Assembly: GCF_003674065.1 (NCBI RefSeq)
Contig: NZ_RDBE01000010.1
Span: forward strand, 778,906-842,905
Direction: 5' to 3'
Length of the DNA: 64,000 nt
Source of the DNA: Nocardioides mangrovicus
GTDB lineage: Bacteria; Actinomycetota; Actinomycetes; Propionibacteriales; Nocardioidaceae
Every line of letters begins with the position of its first letter. Position 1 is the first letter of the stretch. A program made the position numbers and the translations under genes. The notes under the pieces are model-generated. The model searched no databases and was not told where the DNA came from. It saw only the letters and a program-made list of their open reading frames with translations. Shown piece by piece: positions 10,488-17,566 of this stretch.

Positions 10488-12440
10488 TCACCAGATCCTC
10501 ACCCGCTGCTCGGGGTCCAGCCACAGACCGTCCTCGGGCGCGGTCTCGAACGCCCGGTGGAACTCGTCGAGGTTGCGCACGATGTTGGCCCGGAACTCCG
10601 GCGGGCTGTGCGGGTCGACCGTGAGGTACTGCAGCTCCTGCTCCTTGCGCCGCTTGGTGCGCCAGCAGTAGGCCCAGTTGAGGAACAGCGCCTGCGCCTC
10701 GGCCGGCTCGCCGGTGGTCTCCAGGGCGATCGAGTAGGCCAGGTGGGCGATGGTCAGGCCGCCCAGGTCGCCGATGTTCTCCCCGACGGTGAGGGCTCCG
10801 TTGACGTGCTCGCCGGGCAGGCTGCGGGGCTCGAAAGCGTCGTACTGGGTGATCAGCGCCTTGGTCTTGACCTCGAAGGCGGCCTTGTCGTCCGGGGTCC
10901 ACCAGTCGTGCAGGTTGCCCCGGCCGTCGTACTGCGCGCCCTGGTCGTCGAAGCCGTGACCCATCTCGTGGCCGATCACGGCGCCGATGCCGCCGTAGTT
11001 CTCCGCCGTCGCCGCGTCGGGAGAGAAGAACGGCTTCTGCAAGATGCCCGCGGGGAAGCAGATCTCGTTGGTGCCGGGGTTGTAGTAGGCGTTGACGGTC
11101 TGCGGCAGCATGAACCACTCGTCGCGGTCGACCGGGGCACCGATCTTGGCCAGCTCGCGGTCGGTCTCGTAGGCGGCGGAGGCCAAGACGTTGCCGAGCA
11201 GGTCGCCGGGGTCGATCTGCAACGGGGAGTAGTCGCGCCACTTCACCGGGTAGCCGATCTTGGGCGTGAAGAGGTCGAGCTTCTCGAAGGCGCGCTGCTT
11301 GGTCTCCTGGGTCATCCAGTCCAGCTCGGAGATGCTGCGGCGGTAGGCCTCGAGCAGGTTCGCGACGAGGGAGTCCATCAGCTCCTTGGAGCGCGGCGGG
11401 AAGTGCCGCGCGACGTACTCGCGACCCACCGCCTCGCCCAGCGCGCCCTCGACCAGCGAGACGCCGCGCTTCCAGCGGGCGCGCATCTCGGGGGTGCCGT
11501 TGAGAGTGCGGCCGTAGAAGTCGAAGTTGATCTCGACGAAGTCGTCGGTGAGGTACGCCGCGTTGCTGCGCAGCGCCTTGACCACCAGGTAGTCGCGCCA
11601 GGTGGCGATGTCGGTCTCGCCGAGCACGGTCTCGAGGTGGGTGAGATAGGAGGGCTGACGCACGACCGTCTCGGCCAGCGCCAGCCGGCCGCGCTCCTCA
11701 TCGCCCCCAGCCAGAGCGCTGGCCCAGGCGACCCAGTCGAAGGAGGGCACCTGCTCGCGCAGCTCCTCGAGGTCCACCAGGTTGTAGGTCTTGATGACGT
11801 CGCGGGTCTCGCTGCGCTCCCAGTGACCCTCGGCCAGACGCGTCTCGAGCGCCAGCACCCGGGCGGCGACGTCGGCGGCGTCCGCCCGTCCGGCCAGCTC
11901 GAGGAGGCGCGCCACGTAGCCGACGTACTTCTCCCGGATCTCGGCGAACTTCTCCTCGCGGTAGTAGGACTCGTCCGGCAGCCCCAACCCACCTTGGGTG
12001 AGGTGGAGCAGGTAGCGATCGGAGTTCCGGTCGTCGGTGTTGACGTAGGAGCCGAACAGTCCGCCGGAGCCACGGCGCTCGAAGCCGCCGAGGAACGCGG
12101 CGAGCTGGTCGACGCCGGTGAGGGCGTCGATGCTGGCCAGCAGCTCCTGGATCGGCTCGGCGCCGAGCCGCTCGATGCGCTCGGTGTCCATGAAGCTGGC
12201 GTAGAGGTCGCCGACCTTCTGTCCGTCGCTGCCCTCGAGCTCGCCGGCGGCGGCGGCCTCGATGATGGCCCGGACGTGCTGCTCGGCCTCGTCGGCGAGG
12301 CTGACGAACGGCCCCCACGACGAGCGGTCGCTGGGGATCTCCGTCTCGGCCAGCCACCGGCCGTTGACGTGACCGAAGAGGTCGTCTTGGGGGCGGACGT
12401 CGAGGTCCATGCCGGGCTTGGCGTCGTCGAGTGTCGTCAC
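10488..12440 (-). CDS. M13-family zinc metalloendopeptidase (neprilysin/PepO-like)
   Basis: 650 aa, the normal size for soluble bacterial M13 peptidases. The zinc site is HEMGH (in VIGHEMGHGFDDQGAQYD), with the third ligand Glu in GENIGDLGG. NAYYNPGTNEICFPAGILQ is the family's substrate-binding strand, and the protein ends RIW as in PepO/neprilysin relatives. It cleaves small peptides on the amino side of hydrophobic residues. No signal peptide is visible (MTTLDDAKPGMDLDVRPQD), so it is probably cytoplasmic. The GTG at 12438-12440 lies 6 bp after a TAGATT -10 (minus strand 12452-12447), indicating a leaderless mRNA. The 40-bp gap to the next gene contains this promoter. Confidence 0.92.
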   Translation of the reverse strand: MTTLDDAKPGMDLDVRPQDDLFGHVNGRWLAETEIPSDRSSWGPFVSLADEAEQHVRAIIEAAAAGELEGSDGQKVGDLYASFMDTERIERLGAEPIQELLASIDALTGVDQLAAFLGGFERRGSGGLFGSYVNTDDRNSDRYLLHLTQGGLGLPDESYYREEKFAEIREKYVGYVARLLELAGRADAADVAARVLALETRLAEGHWERSETRDVIKTYNLVDLEELREQVPSFDWVAWASALAGGDEERGRLALAETVVRQPSYLTHLETVLGETDIATWRDYLVVKALRSNAAYLTDDFVEINFDFYGRTLNGTPEMRARWKRGVSLVEGALGEAVGREYVARHFPPRSKELMDSLVANLLEAYRRSISELDWMTQETKQRAFEKLDLFTPKIGYPVKWRDYSPLQIDPGDLLGNVLASAAYETDRELAKIGAPVDRDEWFMLPQTVNAYYNPGTNEICFPAGILQKPFFSPDAATAENYGGIGAVIGHEMGHGFDDQGAQYDGRGNLHDWWTPDDKAAFEVKTKALITQYDAFEPRSLPGEHVNGALTVGENIGDLGGLTIAHLAYSIALETTGEPAEAQALFLNWAYCWRTKRRKEQELQYLTVDPHSPPEFRANIVRNLDEFHRAFETAPEDGLWLDPEQRVRIW

Positions 12441-12480
12441 GCGGCGAATCTATCCAGGTCGCGGTCGGCGCTGCGAGGCA

Positions 12481-13011
12481 CTAGCTGTTCTGTGCCTGGG
12501 CCGCGGGCCCGCGGCGACGGACCTCCTGCACCGACTCCATCGCGGTCCGCAGCTCGGCCAGCCAGTCGTCCTCGTGCTGGCCGACCAGCCGCACGCACCA
12601 GGCGAGCGCATCCGAGCGCGACCGGGCGACGCCGGCGTCGACGAGGGTGTCGAGCACCCGACGCTGCGGCTGTCGCAACCGGGTCATGACCGGCGCCGCG
12701 ACGTGGGTCCACAGCTCCTCGTGATCGCCCACGCGCAGGCCCCAGCTGACCGTCCGCTCGAAGCGGTGCTCGGCCTCGCGCGCGATGGCCATCCGGTCCT
12801 CGCGCGTGCTCTCCCGAAACGCCCTCGCCCGCCCGGCCCGGGCCTCGGCCCGGGCGACCTCGGAGGCGTCGGCACCCAGGTCGACGTCGGCGATGCCGAG
12901 CACCACCACGATCTCTTCGCGGTCAACGCCCACGCGGGGCGCCTCCGCGGTCCATTCCTGCGGCAGCCGGCCGGCGAGCCAGCCGCTGATCCGATCTTCG
13001 GTGTCCGTCAT
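12481..13011 (-). CDS. Conserved hypothetical protein with ribbon-helix-helix-like C-terminal segment
   Basis: 176 aa, not recognised as a named family. The first half is a mixed alpha/beta region (EEIVVVLGIADVDLG) followed by a charged helix. The segment around residues 118-148 (PQRRVLDTLVDAGVARSRSD then ALAWCVRLVG) has the strand-helix-Gly-turn-SRS-helix pattern of ribbon-helix-helix DNA-binding proteins. Three TGTAA repeats at an exact 8-bp period lie directly in front of the ATG, which could be an autoregulatory operator. The gene follows the quinone oxidoreductase by 18 bp on the same strand and may be partly co-transcribed. DNA binding is inferred, not shown. Confidence 0.7.
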   Translation of the reverse strand: MTDTEDRISGWLAGRLPQEWTAEAPRVGVDREEIVVVLGIADVDLGADASEVARAEARAGRARAFRESTREDRMAIAREAEHRFERTVSWGLRVGDHEELWTHVAAPVMTRLRQPQRRVLDTLVDAGVARSRSDALAWCVRLVGQHEDDWLAELRTAMESVQEVRRRGPAAQAQNS

Positions 13012-13012
13012 G

Positions 13013-13034
13013 CTTACATGATTACACCATTACA
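13013..13034 (-). repeat. Three tandem 8-bp TGTAA iterons before a start codon
   Basis: On the minus strand TGTAATGG, TGTAATCA and TGTAAGCA follow each other without gaps and run into the ATG at 13011. The first unit overlaps the TAA stop of the upstream gene. No Shine-Dalgarno is present in this gap. Confidence 0.65.
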
Positions 13035-13974
13035 TAGTCAGGACCGTCTTCCCGAGCGTGCGGCGCTCGTCCATGTCGCGCAGCGCGGCGCCGAACGCCT
13101 CGATCGGGCGGACGTCGTCGACCGGCGGGTCGACCACGCCGGACTCGAGCATCGGCAGCAGCTCGGCCCACTGCTGCTGCATGAAGCCGGGCCGCGCCAT
13201 CGCGTAGGCGCCCCAGCCGACGCCGCGGACGTCGATGTTGTTCAGCAGCAGCCGGTTCACCTTGACCTCGGGGATCGAGCGGCCGGTGAAGCCGACGACC
13301 ATCAACCGCCCCTGCGCGCCGAGCACGCGCAGGTAGTCGGTGAAGTGCTCGCCGCCGACGACGTCGACCAGCACGTCGACGCCCTGCCCGCCGGTCAGCC
13401 GCTTCACGTCCTCGCGGAAGTCCTCGCCCATCACCAGGGCCTCGTCGGCGCCGACGCGGCGGGCGAGGTCGGCCTTCGGCTGAGTCGAGGTCAGCGCGAT
13501 GACGCGGGCGCCGTAGCCCTTGGCCACCTGGATGGTGGCGGTGCCGACGCCGCCCGCGGCGCCGTTGACCAGCACGGTCTCGCCGGGCTGGAGCCCCGCT
13601 CGCTCGGCCAGCGTGAACTGAGCGGTCAGGTAGTTCATCGGCAGCGCGGCCGCCGCCTCGAAGGAGACCTGGTCGGGCAGCGCGAAGACGCTGTCGGGAT
13701 CGGCGGCCACCACCTCGGCGGCGCCCCCGAACGGCAGCACGCAGGCGACGCGCTCGCCGGTGTCGCGGCGGGTGCCGGCGAAGTCGACGCCGAGCGCGAA
13801 CGGCGGCTCGGGCCGCACCTGGTACTCCCCCTTGCTCAGCAGCAGGTCGGGGAAGGAGATGCCGACGGCGCGGACGTCTACCAGCACCTGCCCGTCGGTG
13901 GCCTCGGGCTCGGGGACGTCGCGGATCTCGACCGCGTCGGGACCGGCAGGACTGCTCACGATGGCTGCACGCAC
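13030..13974 (-). CDS. Zinc-independent NADPH:quinone oxidoreductase (MDR superfamily)
   Basis: 314 aa medium-chain dehydrogenase/reductase of the quinone-reductase branch. The GroES-like N-terminal domain lacks the zinc-binding cysteines. The Rossmann fold is marked by VLVNGAAGGVGTATIQVAKG (nucleotide-binding AAGGVG), with DVLVDVVGGEHF downstream. It reduces quinones or enones with NADPH, detoxifying reactive carbonyls. The GTG at 13972-13974 is preceded by TAGGTT (minus strand 13986-13981) with 6 bp between, so the gene appears leaderless. It lies upstream of the iteron-associated hypothetical gene. Confidence 0.88.
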   Translation of the reverse strand: MRAAIVSSPAGPDAVEIRDVPEPEATDGQVLVDVRAVGISFPDLLLSKGEYQVRPEPPFALGVDFAGTRRDTGERVACVLPFGGAAEVVAADPDSVFALPDQVSFEAAAALPMNYLTAQFTLAERAGLQPGETVLVNGAAGGVGTATIQVAKGYGARVIALTSTQPKADLARRVGADEALVMGEDFREDVKRLTGGQGVDVLVDVVGGEHFTDYLRVLGAQGRLMVVGFTGRSIPEVKVNRLLLNNIDVRGVGWGAYAMARPGFMQQQWAELLPMLESGVVDPPVDDVRPIEAFGAALRDMDERRTLGKTVLTM

Positions 13975-13996
13975 GGGGCGAACCTACCGAGCCGGG

Positions 13997-15187
13997 CTAC
14001 TTGACCTTCACGATCGTGTCGAGCTGGAAGTGCATCGGGTCGGTGTAGTGCCAGGTGCCGCCCCAGGTGAAGCCCCACTTCTTGAAGATGGCGACGACGG
14101 TGCGGTCCATCTGACCGACGGTGCCGCGCTCGTTGCCGGGCACGTTGAGGTCGATGGCCATCCCGTAGGCGTGGTAGGAGAGCTGGTTGGTCCCGGCGAT
14201 GAAGCGCGCGTTGAAGCAGCCGCCGTACTGGCTGGGGTTGATCTTGCCCGCCAGCCCGCGCTGTACGACCTCGGTCAGCGCCGCCCGCAGCTGCGGCAGC
14301 ATGATCTTGTTGCAGGTGACCGAGCCGATGATGGGCACCTGCTCGGTGCGGATGTACTCCTTGACCCACGCGGGGTCGTCGGTGACGGTGCCGTCGGCGT
14401 GCGGCACGTAGCGCAGCGTGCCGAGCAGCGACGACACCGAGCCGCCGGTCAGCACCGCGGTCTGGTAGCCCGAGACCGGCAGGTTGACGGCCAGGATCCG
14501 CACGCTGTCGGCGCCGATGACCGGCTTCAGCTTCTTCAGCACCGCCTGCGGCGAGGCCGAGCCGGTGGAGATGAGCATCGCGTTGTGGGCGGGAACGCCC
14601 AGCTTCGACACCCACTTCTCGTTGACGACGGCGTCGACCACGCTCGCGCCGGTGTAGTCCTGCACCAGGGGCGCGTAGGCGCCCACGTGGACCTTGAGCG
14701 CGCCGCGGTCGTTGCCCATCCGTACGTAGTCGTGGGCGTCCTCGATCTGCTCGCCGATGCTCCGGGTCACCGCCATCTCGCCGCCCGCGACGCGGTCCCA
14801 GACGCTCTGGGTCTGCGCCGAGTCCTGCGGGGTGAAGCGGCGGAACGTCGCGGGGTCGACCGCGGCGTAGGTGATCTGCTGCTCCTCGTGGAAGAACTGG
14901 CCGAGCGCGAACTGCTCGACGTCGACCACACCCGGCAGCGCGCGGACCGCCTTCACCGTCGCCGCTGACTGGGAGTGGGCGCCGTAGACCAAGATGTCGG
15001 GCGAGAGGGTCGGCTTCGTCAGCGCGGCGGGCCGGGCCATCGCGACGTCACTGGGCGTCGCGCTGCCCGAGCTCGCCGACGATGCGGTGCCCGTGCGCTG
15101 CGCACGCGCCGATGGGTGCGTAGCCCCGCAGGCCGTGACCGGCACGGCAGCCAGCAGCAGCGCGGCTGTCGCCGCGGTTCGTCGCAT
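13997..15187 (-). CDS. Lipoprotein with M15-type D-Ala-D-Ala carboxypeptidase domain
   Basis: 396 aa. The N terminus MRRTAATAALLLAAVPVTAC ends in a lipobox (VTAC), so the mature protein is predicted to be attached to the outer face of the membrane. The C-terminal 100 residues match the M15/VanY-like peptidase fold: SYHAYGMAIDLNVP supplies His339 and Asp346, and WHYTDPMHF supplies His380 and His386. It probably trims peptidoglycan stem peptides. The middle region (residues 60-270), with two or three repeated alpha/beta segments, is not assigned. The ATG is preceded by GGGAGGGATCGCG. The gene is divergent from the small acidic gene at 15248, whose promoter shares the gap. Confidence 0.8.
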   Translation of the reverse strand: MRRTAATAALLLAAVPVTACGATHPSARAQRTGTASSASSGSATPSDVAMARPAALTKPTLSPDILVYGAHSQSAATVKAVRALPGVVDVEQFALGQFFHEEQQITYAAVDPATFRRFTPQDSAQTQSVWDRVAGGEMAVTRSIGEQIEDAHDYVRMGNDRGALKVHVGAYAPLVQDYTGASVVDAVVNEKWVSKLGVPAHNAMLISTGSASPQAVLKKLKPVIGADSVRILAVNLPVSGYQTAVLTGGSVSSLLGTLRYVPHADGTVTDDPAWVKEYIRTEQVPIIGSVTCNKIMLPQLRAALTEVVQRGLAGKINPSQYGGCFNARFIAGTNQLSYHAYGMAIDLNVPGNERGTVGQMDRTVVAIFKKWGFTWGGTWHYTDPMHFQLDTIVKVK

Positions 15188-15235
15188 CGCGATCCCTCCC
15201 CCGGACGATGGTAGATGTCCTCGCGAACCGCGGGT

Positions 15236-15241
15236 TAGGTT
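15236..15241 (+). promoter_or_regulatory. -10 element of leaderless small gene
   Basis: TAGGTT followed by 6 bp and a GTG at 15248, identical in layout to the quinone-reductase and helicase promoters. Confidence 0.5.
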
Positions 15242-15247
15242 CGACCG

Positions 15248-15367
15248 GTGAGCACCACAGGCGACATCCCCGACGAAGAGCTCCCCGACGACGTGCGCCC
15301 CGACGAGGAGGAGAACCCGCTGGCTCTCGGGCCGCAGGACGACGACGAGGAGATCCTCGAGGACTGA
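15248..15367 (+). CDS. Small hyperacidic protein, 39 aa
   Basis: The GTG start lies 6 bp after a TAGGTT -10 and the frame closes at TGA 15365-15367. Of 39 residues 17 are Asp or Glu and only one is basic (Arg17). Four prolines and a central hydrophobic island (PLALGP) separate two acidic blocks (DEELPDD and DDDEEILED). There is no signal peptide or membrane segment. It resembles short disordered acidic proteins that bind basic partners or metals, but no family was recognised. It is flanked by the M15 lipoprotein gene (divergent) and a convergent tetR gene. The promoter layout shared with neighbours makes a real gene likely. Confidence 0.6.
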   Translation: MSTTGDIPDEELPDDVRPDEEENPLALGPQDDDEEILED

Positions 15368-15394
15368 GCGCTCGCCGCACCCGCGATAGGCGGC

Positions 15395-15955
15395 TTACGT
15401 CGGCCGCAGCACCGCTCCCGCCACCCAGGCGATGTCGTCGGCGGTCCGCTCCGGGCTCTGGCGCGGCTGCATGACGTGGCTGAGCACCAGCCGCACCACC
15501 ATGTCCAGCCCTACCTCGAGGCGTTCGGCGGGCAGCGCGAGGTCGTACGGCTCGAGGTGGCCACGGATCACCGCCGCGGCGGTATCCAGCAGCGCCGCGG
15601 AGTGGGTCGTCAGCAGCGGCAGCAGGTCGGTGCCCGCGCCGTGGGTCGAGGAGAGCACCGCGCGCAGCAGCGGGTCGTCGGCGGCCATGGTGAGCACCGC
15701 ATTGGCGGCGCGGCGCACCGCCTCGACGACGTCGTCCTGACCGCTCATCTCCGCATCGACCGCGGCCAGGAACCGGTCGAGCTCGTGCAGCACCATGGCC
15801 TCGGCCAGCGCCTCCTTGCCGCCGACCTCGTTGTAGACCGTCTGCCGGCTCACCCCCACCTCGGCCGCCAGCCGGCCCATCGTCACCGCCCCCCAGCCCT
15901 CGGCGCCGGTGAGCGCGCCCGCGGCCTCGACGATGCGGGTGCGCAGGACGGTCAC
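15395..15955 (-). CDS. TetR-family regulator, probably of alkB
   Basis: 186 aa. The HTH is WGAVTMGRLAAEVGVSRQTV followed by YNEVGGKEALAEAM. It lies downstream of the alkane hydroxylase on the same strand, the position of the AlkX-type TetR regulators of actinobacterial alkB operons, so control of alkB by a fatty acid or similar effector is a reasonable guess. The GTG at 15953-15955 is chosen over the GTG three codons upstream because TAGCGT (minus strand 15968-15963) lies 7 bp before it, a leaderless layout. TTGACAAG-type repeats at the alkB promoter (17508-17546) are candidate binding sites. A large inverted repeat separates it from alkB. Confidence 0.82.
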   Translation of the reverse strand: MTVLRTRIVEAAGALTGAEGWGAVTMGRLAAEVGVSRQTVYNEVGGKEALAEAMVLHELDRFLAAVDAEMSGQDDVVEAVRRAANAVLTMAADDPLLRAVLSSTHGAGTDLLPLLTTHSAALLDTAAAVIRGHLEPYDLALPAERLEVGLDMVVRLVLSHVMQPRQSPERTADDIAWVAGAVLRPT

Positions 15956-15993
15956 CCGGGCCACGCTACGGGGCGGGCGCGGCCCCCCGGACC

Positions 15994-16056
15994 GGTAGTC
16001 CGTGACGAACCGACCCTCATCGGGCCAGATTCACGGTCCGATCGTCACGGACTACC
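15994..16056. repeat. 15-bp inverted repeat between alkB and tetR
   Basis: GGTAGTCCGTGACGA (15994-16008) and its exact complement (16042-16056) enclose 33 bp that also contain TCACGGTCCGA, a partial third copy. It may terminate alkB transcription or be a small mobile palindrome. Confidence 0.7.
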
Positions 16057-16083
16057 CCACCCGTCGGCGCGACGGACCCGTTG

Positions 16084-17487
16084 TCACGCCGCCTCGGTGA
16101 GCGTCACGAAGTCCGGCTTCTCCCGGACGCCGCAGTCGGGGCAGCACCAGGACTCGGGGATGTCGGCCCAGGAGGTGCCGGCCGCGAAGCCCTCGCGCTC
16201 CTCGCCCGCGACCACGTCGTAGGTGTAGCCGCAGCCGGGGCAGCGGGCGGCCATGACGTCGTCGCCGGCGCGGGCGGCCACGACGTCGACCAAGGCGTCG
16301 GCACGGCGCAGCCGCGGGGGCGGGTAGGCAGCGAGGATGCGTTCGCGCTTGCGCGGGGAGAGGTTCGCCCGGCTCAGGTCACCGCCGAAGTGGGCCAGCA
16401 CCCGCGGGTCCATCACCCGGCGCCACACGAACGGCACCAGCGCCAGCACGATCATCCCGGCGTAGCCCGTGGGCAGCACCGGCGACTCCTCGTAGTCGCG
16501 CAGCGTCTGGTAGCGCCGCGTCGGGTTCGCGTGATGGTCGCTGTGTCGCTGGAGGTGGTAGAGCAGCACGTTCGTGGCGATGTTGTTGGAGTTCCAGCTG
16601 TGGCTGGGGTCCACGCGCTCGTAGCGGCCGGTGCGGTCGGCCCCCGTGCGCTGGCGCAGCATCCCGTAGTGCTCCATGTAGTTGACCACCTCGAGCAGCG
16701 AGAAGCCCACGACCGCCTGCACCAGCAGGTACGGCAGGATCGCCACGCCCAGCCACACCAGCAGCACCCCCCACAGCGCGGCCGACATGAGCCACGCGTT
16801 GAGCACGTCGTTGGAGAGGCGGAACGGGTGCTGCTTGCGCCGGGCGATCCGCTTGGCCTCCAGTCGCCAGGCGCTGCGCAGCGAGCCCAGCACCGTGCGC
16901 GGCCAGAACTGGTAGAAGTTCTCCCCCACCCGGCTGCTGGCCGGGTCCTCCGGCGTCGCGACGCGCACGTGGTGGCCACGGTTGTGCTCGATGTAGAAGT
17001 GGCCGTAGAAGCTCTGCGCCAGCGCGATCTTCGACAGCCAGCGCTCGTTGGCCTCCCGCTTGTGTCCGAGCTCGTGGGCGGTGTTGATGCCGATGCCGCC
17101 GATGCAGCCGATCGAGGTCGCGATGCCGATCTTGTCCACCACGCTCAGGTCGCCGTGGGCGATCAGCCACATCGCGCCCACGAAGCCGACGTACTGGATG
17201 GGCAGGAAGGCGTAGGTGACCCAGCGGTAGTAGCGGTCGCGCTCCAACGCCTCGATGACGTCGTCGGGCGGGTTGCTGCGGTCCAGGCCGGCCACCAGGT
17301 CGATGGCCGGGACGATCACCAAGATCACCACCGGCCCGATCCAGAACCACGCCCCCCAGCCGGTCAGGGCCCACATGCCGATGGCGATGAACGCCAGTGA
17401 CGGCACCACCAGGCCGATCAACCACAGGTAGCGCTTCGGGTCGCGCCAGATCTCGGTGGAGCCTGCCGGAACGGTCGCACTCGTCAT
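16084..17487 (-). CDS. alkB: Alkane 1-monooxygenase fused to rubredoxin
   Basis: 467 aa. Residues 1-400 form the six-helix integral-membrane di-iron hydroxylase. Its eight-histidine motifs are HELGHKRE, EHNRGHHVRV and LQRHSDHH, plus the NYMEHYG box typical of AlkB. Residues about 415-460 form a rubredoxin: CPGCG (C416, C419) and CCPDCG (C449, C452) ligate one iron. The enzyme converts n-alkanes to 1-alkanols using O2; the fused rubredoxin delivers electrons from a reductase not found here. Such fusions are known in Nocardioides, Prauserella and relatives. Translation starts at an ATG after GAGGAGGAGG. Expression is probably controlled by the downstream TetR protein. Confidence 0.95.
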   Translation of the reverse strand: MTSATVPAGSTEIWRDPKRYLWLIGLVVPSLAFIAIGMWALTGWGAWFWIGPVVILVIVPAIDLVAGLDRSNPPDDVIEALERDRYYRWVTYAFLPIQYVGFVGAMWLIAHGDLSVVDKIGIATSIGCIGGIGINTAHELGHKREANERWLSKIALAQSFYGHFYIEHNRGHHVRVATPEDPASSRVGENFYQFWPRTVLGSLRSAWRLEAKRIARRKQHPFRLSNDVLNAWLMSAALWGVLLVWLGVAILPYLLVQAVVGFSLLEVVNYMEHYGMLRQRTGADRTGRYERVDPSHSWNSNNIATNVLLYHLQRHSDHHANPTRRYQTLRDYEESPVLPTGYAGMIVLALVPFVWRRVMDPRVLAHFGGDLSRANLSPRKRERILAAYPPPRLRRADALVDVVAARAGDDVMAARCPGCGYTYDVVAGEEREGFAAGTSWADIPESWCCPDCGVREKPDFVTLTEAA

Positions 17488-17507
17488 CGAGGGCCTCCTC
17501 CTCGTCG

Positions 17508-17546
17508 CTTGACAAGACCGTAAGGAATGTCAAGCAGTTTGACAAG
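17508..17546 (-). promoter_or_regulatory. alkB promoter with repeated TTGACAAG operator half-sites
   Basis: On the minus strand a -35 TTGTCA (17545-17540) and -10 TACGGT (17522-17517) are 17 bp apart. CTTGACAAG (17508-17516), TGTCAAG (17528-17534) and TTTGACAAG (17538-17546) form inverted pairs over the promoter, as expected for a repressor site. Confidence 0.6.
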
Positions 17547-17566
17547 AGGCCACTCGATGTAAAGCG

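Noticed and set aside
9672-12689. A 1,005-codon plus-strand frame across the GGDEF and M13 genes
   Set aside because: Shadow frame: it spans two well-supported genes of the opposite strand and has no recognisable domain.
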